Under the pieces are notes generated by a model. That model had not been told where the DNA came from and searched no databases. It saw only the letters and a program-made list of their open reading frames with translations. Positions 1 to 5,485 of a DNA stretch of 7,636 nucleotides are shown one piece after another. The stretch comes from Chromatocurvus sp046260215. Lineage in GTDB: Bacteria; Pseudomonadota; Gammaproteobacteria; Pseudomonadales; Halieaceae. Location of the stretch: the NCBI GenBank assembly GCA_046260215.1, contig JBHEPQ010000330.1:1-7636 (forward strand), given 5' to 3'. Made by a program: the position numbers and the translations under genes. Each line of letters opens with the position of its first letter. The first letter of the stretch is position 1.

Positions 1-1695
1 GCCATGGGCGTGCGCGATGTGGAAAAGCCCCTGGTGGAGTTGCTGGCCGCCAAGGGCGCGCTCCTCAGGAGCGAGACCCTGCGCCACAGCTATCCCCATT
101 GCTGGCGCCACAAGACGCCGATCATCTTCCGCGCCACGCCGCAGTGGTTTGTCAGCATGCATCAGAATGGCCTGCTTGGCGACGCGCTGGCCGCTGTCGA
201 CACGGTGCGCTGGCTGCCCGAGTGGGGCCGTGCGCGCATCGACGGCATGCTCGCCAGCCGGCCGGACTGGTGCATCTCGCGTCAGCGCACCTGGGGCGTA
301 CCGATAGCCCTCTTCGTTCACCGCGAGACCGCAGAGCTGCACCCGCGCACGATCGAGCTGATCGAGTACGTGGCATTGCGGGTGGAAACCGGCGGTATCG
401 ACGCCTGGTACGACCTCGATGCCGCCGACGTGCTGGGTGACGAGGCCGCCGACTATGAAAAAGTCACGGACACGCTGGACGTCTGGTTCGATTCCGGCGT
501 GACCCATGCCTGCGTTCTGCGCCGTCGCGAGGGCCTGCGCTCGCCGGCGGATATCTATCTTGAGGGGTCGGATCAGCATCGGGGCTGGTTCCAGTCCTCA
601 CTGCTGACCGGCGTTGGCGCCTATGGTGAGGCACCGTACCGCGCGGTGCTCACCCACGGCTTCACCGTTGACGGTGACGGGCACAAGATGTCCAAGTCCC
701 GCGGCAATATCCTGCCCGCAAAAAAGGCCATGAATGACCTCGGCGCCGACATCGTGCGACTGTGGGTGGCGGCCTCGGACTATCGCGGTGAACTCGCCGT
801 CAGCGACGAGATATTCAAGCGCACCGCGGACGCCTACCGGCGTATCCGCAACACGGCGCGTTTCCTGCTGTCCAACCTGGCCGGTTTTGACCCCGCCGAG
901 CACGCCGTGGACGCCGCCGACATGCTGCCGCTGGATCGCTGGGCGGTGGACCGTGCGGCGCTGCTGCAGGACGAGATCACGGCCGCTTACGACAGCTATC
1001 AGTTCCATACCATCTATCACCGCCTGCACAATTTCTGCGCCATCGACCTCGGCGGTTTCTACCTCGACGTGATCAAGGACCGCCAGTACACGACGCAGGC
1101 CGACAGCAACGCCCGCCGCTCCGCGCAGACTGCGCTATACCGCATCGCCGATGCCCTGGTGCGCTGGATTGCGCCCATTCTCAGCTTTACCGCCGAGGAA
1201 ATCTGGGAAAACCTGCCGGGAGAGCGCGCCGACTCCGTGTTTCTTGTGGAGTGGGCGAGCGACCTGCCGCGTCTGGCGGATGATGCGGCCATGGGACGTG
1301 CCTTCTGGCAGCAGGTCATGAATGTGCGCGGCGCGGTGAATCGCGAAATGGAGGCCCAGCGCGCCGCCGGCAGGCTGAAAGGATCGCTGGATGCCGAGGT
1401 CACGCTGTATTGTGATGAGGCACTGCGCACGACGCTTGAAGCCCTGGGCAACGAACTGCGTTTTGCCTTGATTACCTCTGGCGCTGTGGTGGCTGCGATG
1501 AGCGACGCGCCGGCAGATGCGACGCAGACGGATATCGGCGGCATGCAGCTGTCGGTGCGGGTATCGGATAAGGTCAAGTGCGAACGCTGCTGGCACCGCG
1601 GGTCCGACGTGGGCCAGCACACGGCGCATCCCACCCTGTGCGGGCGCTGTGTGCTGAACGTGGACGGCAGCGGCGAGCAGCGCCACTTTGCGTGA
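1..1695 (+). CDS. ileS: Isoleucyl-tRNA synthetase, C-terminal 60% (5' end outside window)
   Basis: Cytoplasmic class I aminoacyl-tRNA synthetase that charges tRNA-Ile with isoleucine. The frame is open from base 1 and ends at TGA 1693-1695, giving about 564 visible residues; the family is about 940, so roughly 375 N-terminal residues, including the HIGH motif, lie upstream. Seen here: part of the editing/catalytic region with PIIFRATPQWF near the start, DTLDVWFDSGVT, LEGSDQHRGWFQSSL, and the ATP-binding KMSKS loop at nt 685-699. The anticodon-binding helical domain follows. The C-terminal zinc finger has four cysteines in two CxxC pairs (codons at 1579, 1588, 1639 and 1648), as in E. coli-type IleS. 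No frameshift was seen. The last 8 nt overlap lspA, the usual gammaproteobacterial arrangement. Identification is firm. Confidence 0.98.
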   Translation, partial: AMGVRDVEKPLVELLAAKGALLRSETLRHSYPHCWRHKTPIIFRATPQWFVSMHQNGLLGDALAAVDTVRWLPEWGRARIDGMLASRPDWCISRQRTWGVPIALFVHRETAELHPRTIELIEYVALRVETGGIDAWYDLDAADVLGDEAADYEKVTDTLDVWFDSGVTHACVLRRREGLRSPADIYLEGSDQHRGWFQSSLLTGVGAYGEAPYRAVLTHGFTVDGDGHKMSKSRGNILPAKKAMNDLGADIVRLWVAASDYRGELAVSDEIFKRTADAYRRIRNTARFLLSNLAGFDPAEHAVDAADMLPLDRWAVDRAALLQDEITAAYDSYQFHTIYHRLHNFCAIDLGGFYLDVIKDRQYTTQADSNARRSAQTALYRIADALVRWIAPILSFTAEEIWENLPGERADSVFLVEWASDLPRLADDAAMGRAFWQQVMNVRGAVNREMEAQRAAGRLKGSLDAEVTLYCDEALRTTLEALGNELRFALITSGAVVAAMSDAPADATQTDIGGMQLSVRVSDKVKCERCWHRGSDVGQHTAHPTLCGRCVLNVDGSGEQRHFA

Positions 1696-2167
1696 CCGCG
1701 CCGTCTGGGGTGCCTACGCCCTGGCGCTGCTGGTGCTGCTTCTCGATCAGGGGAGCAAGGCACTGGCACAGTCGCTGCTGGATTACGCCCGCCCGGTGCC
1801 GGTGTTCTCCTGGTTCAACCTGACGCTGCACTACAACGAGGGCGCGGCGTTCAGCTTCCTGAGCAAGGCCGGTGGCTGGCAGCGCTGGCTGTTCACGGTG
1901 CTGGCGCTGGTGGTCAGTCTGGTGCTCGCGGCGTGGATCTGGCGTTTGCCGCGCCAGCAGTGGCTGCTGGCGATAGCGCTGGCACTGGTGCTGGGGGGGG
2001 CGCTGGGCAATGTGATAGACCGCGTGCTGCTCGGGCATGTGGTCGACTTTGTCTCGGTGCACTATGCCGGGTATTTCTTTCCGACTTTCAATATCGCCGA
2101 TTCCGCCATCAGCGTTGGCGCCGTCCTGCTGCTGTTTGACGGCTTTCGCGGCGCCAGCGATCAGTGA
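1688..2167 (+). CDS. lspA: Lipoprotein signal peptidase (signal peptidase II)
   Basis: Inner-membrane aspartyl protease that removes the signal peptide from diacylglyceryl-prolipoproteins, after Lgt and before Lnt. The 159 residues are about the family length, with four predicted membrane segments (about 7-25, 66-84, 92-108, 138-152). Family motifs are present: LDQGSK (19-24), HYNEGAAFS (48-56), GNVIDR (107-112), VVDF and FNIADSA. By comparison with P. aeruginosa LspA, the catalytic aspartates should be D120 and D138. The start is TTG at 1688, 8 nt inside ileS. An in-frame stop at 1655-1657 and the lack of other start codons before the first membrane helix leave it as the only sensible start. 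No strong ribosome site is visible, so translational coupling to ileS is likely. A run of eight G at 1993-2000 lies within the reading frame. Confidence 0.96.
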   Translation: MRDRAVWGAYALALLVLLLDQGSKALAQSLLDYARPVPVFSWFNLTLHYNEGAAFSFLSKAGGWQRWLFTVLALVVSLVLAAWIWRLPRQQWLLAIALALVLGGALGNVIDRVLLGHVVDFVSVHYAGYFFPTFNIADSAISVGAVLLLFDGFRGASDQ

Positions 2168-2221
2168 GTAGCGGCCAATGAGTGGTCCAGCGAGTGGCGG
2201 GCAGTGAGTGGCAGACAATGA
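2162..2221 (+). repeat. Imperfect 20-bp direct repeat, 40-bp offset, at the lspA 3' end
   Basis: The 20 bp at 2162-2181 recur at 2202-2221 with 17 of 20 matches. The first copy spans the last codon and stop of lspA. The element GAGTGG also occurs between the copies (2180-2185 and 2191-2196), so the stretch looks like decayed tandem duplication. It lies just upstream of the fkpB promoter and has no coding role beyond the end of lspA. Confidence 0.7.
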
Positions 2222-2229
2222 AAGGGTAC

Positions 2230-2258
2230 TTGGGTTTCGCGGCGGTGTTTTGTATAAC
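2230..2258 (+). promoter_or_regulatory. Predicted sigma-70-type promoter for fkpB-ispH
   Basis: A -35-like TTGGGT (2230-2235) is followed by a 17-bp spacer and a -10 TATAAC (2253-2258) that matches consensus at five of six positions. Transcription would start near 2265, giving a leader of about 29 nt before the fkpB ATG. This AT-rich -10 stands out in a GC-rich region. It implies that fkpB and ispH can be transcribed separately from ileS-lspA. The assignment rests on consensus only. Confidence 0.65.
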
Positions 2259-2293
2259 GGTGAACGAATCGCAAGCCCTGATGGAGTGTGCAG

Positions 2294-2749
2294 ATGAGTG
2301 ATAATGAGGTCGATGTGGGAGAGGGTACGCGAGTGTTCCTGAACTTCGCCCTGACGCTCGAGGATGGTGAGGAAATCGACACCAATTTTGGCGGTGATCC
2401 GGTCGATTTCGCGATCGGCGACGGCAGCCTGCTCCCCGGTTTCGAACGCCACCTCATCGGCATGCAGCCCGGGCAGCGACAGCTGTTCACGATAATGCCC
2501 GAGGAGGCCTTCGGCCAGCCCAACGACAACAACGTGCAGGTCATCCCTCGCGACCAGTTTGCCGATGATATGGCGCTGGAGATCGGTCTGCTCTGTTCCT
2601 TCGCCGATGCCGCCGGCGGCGAACTACCGGGACTGGTGGTCGCCATGGACGACAGCGAGGTCACGGTGGACTTCAATCATCCGCTGGCGGGGCGTACTAT
2701 TCTGTTTGATGTTCTTGTACACCGGGTTGAACCGGCGGAGTTGCACTGA
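2294..2749 (+). CDS. fkpB: FKBP-type peptidyl-prolyl cis-trans isomerase, SlpA/FkpB type
   Basis: Probable cytoplasmic proline isomerase with chaperone activity, close to E. coli FkpB (SlpA), which is 149 residues; this product is 151. The FKBP core is visible as VFLNFALTLEDGEEIDT (14-30), GDGSLLPGFERHLIGMQPGQ (42-61) and the closing strand VDFNHPLAG with ILFDV (125-140). The segment between (about 70-125) corresponds to the insert-in-flap domain of SlyD/SlpA proteins. No histidine-rich metal-binding tail is present, which argues against SlyD. The start is ATG 2294: a GGAG at 2283-2286 lies 7 nt upstream, whereas the in-frame GTG at 2288 would sit only 1 nt from it. The stop overlaps the ispH start (TGATG), as expected for a co-transcribed pair. 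Confidence 0.93.
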   Translation: MSDNEVDVGEGTRVFLNFALTLEDGEEIDTNFGGDPVDFAIGDGSLLPGFERHLIGMQPGQRQLFTIMPEEAFGQPNDNNVQVIPRDQFADDMALEIGLLCSFADAAGGELPGLVVAMDDSEVTVDFNHPLAGRTILFDVLVHRVEPAELH

Positions 2750-3696
2750 TGGATGTACAGCTGGCAAATCCCCGCGGCTTCTGTGCTGGCGTTGATCGCG
2801 CCATCGACATAGTCAACCGTGCGCTGGAGGTTTTTGGCAAGCCCATCTATGTGCGTCACGAGGTGGTGCACAACCGGTTTGTGGTTGAGGATCTGCGCGC
2901 CCGGGGTGCGGTATTCGTGGATGAGCTCGATGAAGTCCCGGATGACAGCATTGTCATCTTCAGTGCACACGGTGTGTCCCAGGCCGTGCGCATGGATGCA
3001 CAGCATCGTGGGCTGAAGGTCTTCGACGCCACCTGTCCGCTGGTGACCAAGGTTCACCTCGAGGTGTCGCGCTACAGCAGCGAGGGGCGCGAATGCATTC
3101 TCATCGGGCACGCCGGGCACCCCGAAGTCGAAGGCACCATGGGTCAGTACGATCGTAGCCAGGGCGGCGATATCTATCTGGTGGAGGATGAGGGCCAGGC
3201 GGCGAACCTGGAGGTGCGCGATCCGTCGAATCTGGCCTATGTTACCCAGACCACCCTGTCCATGGACGATACGGCCCGGGTGATCGACATGCTGCGTGAG
3301 CGTTTCCCGGACATCACCGGGCCACGCAAGAACGATATCTGTTACGCGACGCAGAACCGCCAGGACGCCGTGAAACAGCTGGGGACCGAGTGTGATCTGC
3401 TGCTGGTGGTCGGTTCGCCGAACAGCTCCAACTCCAACCGCCTGCGCGAGCTGGGTGAGCGCAGGGGCGCAACCGCCTACCTGCTCGACGGCGCCGACGA
3501 TATCGATCCGGCCTGGCTGGAGGGCAAGGCACATATCGGGGTTACGGCGGGAGCGTCAGCGCCGGAAGTCCTGGTGCGTGACGTTGTTCAGCGCCTGCGG
3601 GAACTCGGTGCCGACAGCGTCAGCGAACTCGATGGCCGGCCCGAGGACGTGACGTTTTCCATGCCGCGTGAGCTGCGACTGACCGAGGTCAGCTGA
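2749..3696 (+). CDS. ispH: 4-hydroxy-3-methylbut-2-enyl diphosphate reductase
   Basis: Last enzyme of the MEP (non-mevalonate) isoprenoid pathway; it reduces HMBPP to IPP and DMAPP using a [4Fe-4S] cluster. At 315 residues it is practically the E. coli length (316). The three cluster cysteines are C12 (in NPRGFCAGVDRAI), C96 (in DATCPLVTKVH) and C198 (in NDICYATQNRQ). Substrate-site residues are also present: H41, H74, H124 and E126 (IGHAGHPEVEGT), T168 (YVTQTTLS), S226 and N228 (GSPNSSNSNR), and S270 (TAGASAP). After about residue 165 numbering is shifted by one relative to E. coli. ATG 2749 overlaps the fkpB stop. All key residues are intact, so an active enzyme is expected. Confidence 0.98.
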   Translation: MDVQLANPRGFCAGVDRAIDIVNRALEVFGKPIYVRHEVVHNRFVVEDLRARGAVFVDELDEVPDDSIVIFSAHGVSQAVRMDAQHRGLKVFDATCPLVTKVHLEVSRYSSEGRECILIGHAGHPEVEGTMGQYDRSQGGDIYLVEDEGQAANLEVRDPSNLAYVTQTTLSMDDTARVIDMLRERFPDITGPRKNDICYATQNRQDAVKQLGTECDLLLVVGSPNSSNSNRLRELGERRGATAYLLDGADDIDPAWLEGKAHIGVTAGASAPEVLVRDVVQRLRELGADSVSELDGRPEDVTFSMPRELRLTEVS

Positions 3697-3738
3697 TTCA
3701 CGGCGCGCCTGCGCCCCTCGCATCCCTTCGCTGCGCGC

Positions 3739-3782
3739 GCCCCTCAGCCGGGCACCCCTCGCCGGGCGCCCCTCAGCCGGGC
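3739..3782. repeat. Three tandem copies of a GC-rich 14-15 bp unit
   Basis: Copies lie at 3739-3753, 3754-3767 and 3768-3782. The first and third are identical (GCCCCTCAGCCGGGC); the middle one differs by a G-to-A first base and loss of one base. A partial fourth copy begins at 3783 and merges into the hairpin that follows. No function is evident; it could be slippage-generated spacer sequence. Confidence 0.75.
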
Positions 3783-3807
3783 GCCCTGCCAGGGGCGCCT
3801 CCTTATT
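3780..3807 (+). terminator. Possible intrinsic terminator after ispH
   Basis: A seven-base-pair all-G/C stem (3780-3786 paired with 3793-3799) encloses a 6-nt loop and is followed by TCCTTATT, with five T in eight. The stem is strong but the T-tract is broken, so termination may be partial. Its position 84 nt after the ispH stop suits the end of the housekeeping transcript. Readthrough into pilE remains possible. Confidence 0.4.
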
Positions 3808-3905
3808 CGCCCGTTTTCATCCGCCGCGACCCTGGCGCGGGCGCCGATGTGTACAGACCCTGTCTCAGCGCTGACGCTACCGCCTCCCCTGACCACTGGG
3901 TTGAC

Positions 3906-3910
3906 GGAGG
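3906..3910 (+). promoter_or_regulatory. Strong Shine-Dalgarno site of the pilE-like gene
   Basis: GGAGG, within ACGGAGGTG, lies 9 nt upstream of ATG 3920. It is among the strongest ribosome sites in the window and fixes the start of the first pilus gene. Confidence 0.85.
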
Positions 3911-3919
3911 TGTAAACAC

Positions 3920-4342
3920 ATGCGGCGCTGTCGTGGATTCTCCCTGCTCGAACTGCTTATTACGCTGGGCATCGTCGCGATACTGTTGACGGTCGCGCTG
4001 CCCGCCTACCAGTCCAGCGTCATCAAGAGCCGGCGCAGCGACGCCATGGCCGCTCTGGTAGAAGTTGCCGGTCGACAGGAGCAGTGGCGGTTTGCCGCCG
4101 GGCGCTACACAGACGATCTGCTTGAGCTTGGCTACGCCGAGGACCCCATGACCAGCGATGAGGGGCACTATCGCATTGCTGCGGATACCTGCGGCGATGA
4201 CTCGCTGGCGAGCTGTTTCCTGCTGACTGCGACGCCGGGGTCCGGTTCGCCCCAGAGCAACGATCGGCGCTGCGCCACACTGACTTTGGATGCGCGCGGC
4301 GGTAGAGGCGCCACCGGCACAGATCCAGCGGGCTGCTGGTAG
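3920..4342 (+). CDS. pilE: PilE-type minor type IV pilin
   Basis: Minor pilin expected to be processed by PilD at the inner membrane and added to the pilus initiation/tip complex. The 140-residue product has a short basic leader (MRRCRG), a classic class III cleavage site G6/F7 with FSLLELLI, Glu at mature position 5 (E11), and a hydrophobic helix to about residue 30. The globular part has four cysteines (C91, C99, C118, C139), enough for two disulfides. The tail LTLDARGGRGATG ending in CW is typical of the PilE minor-pilin family, distinguishing it from a major pilin. A further cysteine (C4) sits in the leader and is removed on cleavage. The gene has a strong ribosome site, stands first in the pilus block and is separated from the next gene by 97 nt. 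The symbol follows the Pseudomonas minor pilin, not the Neisseria major pilin of the same name. Confidence 0.88.
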   Translation: MRRCRGFSLLELLITLGIVAILLTVALPAYQSSVIKSRRSDAMAALVEVAGRQEQWRFAAGRYTDDLLELGYAEDPMTSDEGHYRIAADTCGDDSLASCFLLTATPGSGSPQSNDRRCATLTLDARGGRGATGTDPAGCW

Positions 4343-4439
4343 TCCTTGTCACGCTGTTCCTGCAAATACAGGCATTTGCTGGCGCCTGCGCATGCGCGTT
4401 CTAGGCTTTGCCTGTCGAAGCGCAAACCGGGAGCCAGGC
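4343..4439 (+). promoter_or_regulatory. Structured leader between pilE and fimT
   Basis: This 97-nt gap holds three potential secondary structures: GCAAAT-6 nt-ATTTGC (4362-4379), a perfect palindrome GCGCATGCGC (4388-4397), and GCTTTG-5 nt-CGAAGC with one G-U pair (4405-4421). None is followed by a T-tract, so these are not standard terminators. No good promoter was found. They could set mRNA processing or stability, or reduce expression of the downstream genes relative to pilE. Confidence 0.4.
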
Positions 4440-4979
4440 ATGAAAAATCGCGGCGTCACCCTGATCGAACTGCTGATTGTTGGCACCTTGCTGGCGCTCA
4501 GTCTGACGATTGCGTTGCCGGGTCTTCAGGGGTTTCTGCAGGCCGCGCAGGCCCGGGCGGAGGCGGACCGTCTGCTGTCCAGCCTGCAGCTGGCGCGCTC
4601 GCAGGCAATCTCACATAACCTGCGCACGGGTGTCTGTCCGGTCGCCCCCGGCCCGGATCCCTTTGCAGGCTGCGGTAAGCGCTATGATCGGGGCTGGTTC
4701 GTGTACCTCGATCGCGATGGCGACGGCACGTTCGATGCCGCCGACGATACCCCGCTGCGGCGCTTTGAGGCCATGCCAGGCGGTTTCGGGCTCTACAACC
4801 GGGCGGGTTCACGGCGCATTGATGAACGCGTTTCATTCTGGCCCGACGGTAGCAGTCGCCGCAGTATGACGCTTCAGGTCTGCCCGCCGGCGGGGGCGCG
4901 GGTGTCGCCCTGGAGCCTGGTGCTGAATCACGTCGGCAGGCCACGCCTGACCCGGGACTGGGGGAGCTGCCTGTTATGA
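4440..4979 (+). CDS. FimT/FimU (GspH-like) minor pilin
   Basis: Pseudopilin-like subunit, thought to bridge the pilus tip complex and shaft. The 179-residue product has leader MKNRG, cleavage expected at G5/V6, VTLIELLIV with Glu5 (E10), and a hydrophobic helix to about residue 28. The LARSQAISHN segment and the later FWPDGSS and LQVCP strands match the GspH/FimT domain. Four cysteines occur at 66, 78, 148 and 177. Residues 91-102 form an EF-hand-like loop with D91, D93, D95, G96, D99 and D102. ATG 4440 was chosen because GGGAG (4429-4433) lies 6 nt upstream and the prepilin leader starts there; in-frame codons farther upstream would destroy the short leader. It ends in an ATGA overlap with pilV. 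Only one gene of this family is present, so fimT and fimU cannot be told apart. Confidence 0.88.
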   Translation: MKNRGVTLIELLIVGTLLALSLTIALPGLQGFLQAAQARAEADRLLSSLQLARSQAISHNLRTGVCPVAPGPDPFAGCGKRYDRGWFVYLDRDGDGTFDAADDTPLRRFEAMPGGFGLYNRAGSRRIDERVSFWPDGSSRRSMTLQVCPPAGARVSPWSLVLNHVGRPRLTRDWGSCLL

Positions 4980-5485
4980 GGCGCGGGCAGGGTTATAGCT
5001 TCGTCGAGCTGTTGCTCGCACTGCTGGTGTTCTCGCTGGGCGCCATGGCGGTTGCCGCAATGCAGCTGGGGGCGGTACAGGTAACGCGCTCCGCCGCCGA
5101 GTCTGCAGCGGCTCTGCTGCTGGCCGAAAATCTCCTACAGCGAGTGCGGGCGGACCCCGGGTCGATCGCTCGCTATCAGCAGGCACTGGATGGCGAGACA
5201 GCAATTGCCCCCGACCCGGCCGCTTCGTGTCTCGATGGTTCACAGTGCCCGCCAGCGGCCTGGGCACGGCACAGCCTCGACGACTGGCTTAGCCTGGGTG
5301 AGCAAAGGCATCTTACCGCCCCCCGGGCCTGTGTGGCGCTGCAGTCGAATACCTTGCAGGTGGGCGTGAGCTGGGAATCCCACCGCGGGGTGGTGCCGCC
5401 CGCTGCTGCTTCCTGTTTCACGGCGGAAGCCAGAGATGGCCGACGCCAGGTAACACTGCGTGCACCCCTGGGGACTTCACCGTGA
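4976..5485 (+). CDS. pilV: PilV-type minor pilin
   Basis: Minor pilin of the priming/tip complex, 169 residues. The leader MRRGQG is followed by YSFVELLLALLVFSLG, with cleavage expected at G6/Y7 and Glu5 kept (E11). The helix continuing into AVAAMQLGAVQ is the PilV pattern. The C-terminal domain has cysteines at 85, 91, 119 and 147. The strands LQVGVSWES and the RRQVTLRAPL end match the family layout (a C...C, a W before the third cysteine, a VxWxx strand, then C and RR-V-L). Tyrosine at +1 and phenylalanine at +3 are unusual. The ATG sits in ATGA shared with the fimT-like stop, so translation is coupled; the 3' end shares GTGA with pilW. Confidence 0.87.
   Translation: MRRGQGYSFVELLLALLVFSLGAMAVAAMQLGAVQVTRSAAESAAALLLAENLLQRVRADPGSIARYQQALDGETAIAPDPAASCLDGSQCPPAAWARHSLDDWLSLGEQRHLTAPRACVALQSNTLQVGVSWESHRGVVPPAAASCFTAEARDGRRQVTLRAPLGTSP

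Larger units (their letters stand above)
3697..3919. other. Non-coding spacer between ispH and the pilus genes
   Basis: This 223-nt spacer has no supported gene. Its first half is very GC-rich and holds tandem repeats and a strong hairpin (listed separately). The second half contains a perfect 10-bp palindrome (TCAGCGCTGA, 3865-3874) and the pilE ribosome site. I looked for sigma-70 and sigma-54 (GG-N10-GC) promoter patterns ahead of pilE and found none that convinced me. The TTGACG at 3902-3907 resembles a -35 box but is too close to the ATG and has no -10. Confidence 0.7.

Noticed and set aside
1985..2005. Possible frameshift in lspA at the G8 tract
   Set aside because: The translated motif LVLGGALGN reads correctly through the tract and both catalytic aspartates follow in frame.
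2288..2293. GTG start for fkpB two codons upstream
   Set aside because: It would leave only 1 nt between the GGAG and the start codon; ATG 2294 has normal spacing.
1574..2452. A 292-residue minus-strand frame crossing ileS, lspA and fkpB
   Set aside because: It overlaps three real genes and the fkpB promoter and has a low-complexity, Q/R/H-rich composition typical of an antisense shadow.
2677..3534. A 285-residue minus-strand open frame opposite ispH
   Set aside because: IspH on the + strand has every catalytic residue; the antisense frame shows no motif and is a codon-usage shadow.
3901..3922. TTGACG as a -35 box for pilE
   Set aside because: It is immediately before the ribosome site, with no -10 element at the right distance before the start codon.
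4376..4404. Sigma-70 promoter ahead of fimT (TTGCTG, 17 bp, TTCTAG)
   Set aside because: Only two of six -10 positions match consensus, which is too weak to report.
4290..4439. N-terminal extension of the fimT-like gene by 50 residues
   Set aside because: It would overlap the pilE 3' end and put an implausible 55-residue leader before the prepilin cleavage site; ATG 4440 has a proper ribosome site.
3697..4439. Sigma-54 promoter (GG-N10-GC) for the pilus genes
   Set aside because: Candidates in both spacers had the wrong spacing or lacked the conserved dinucleotides.
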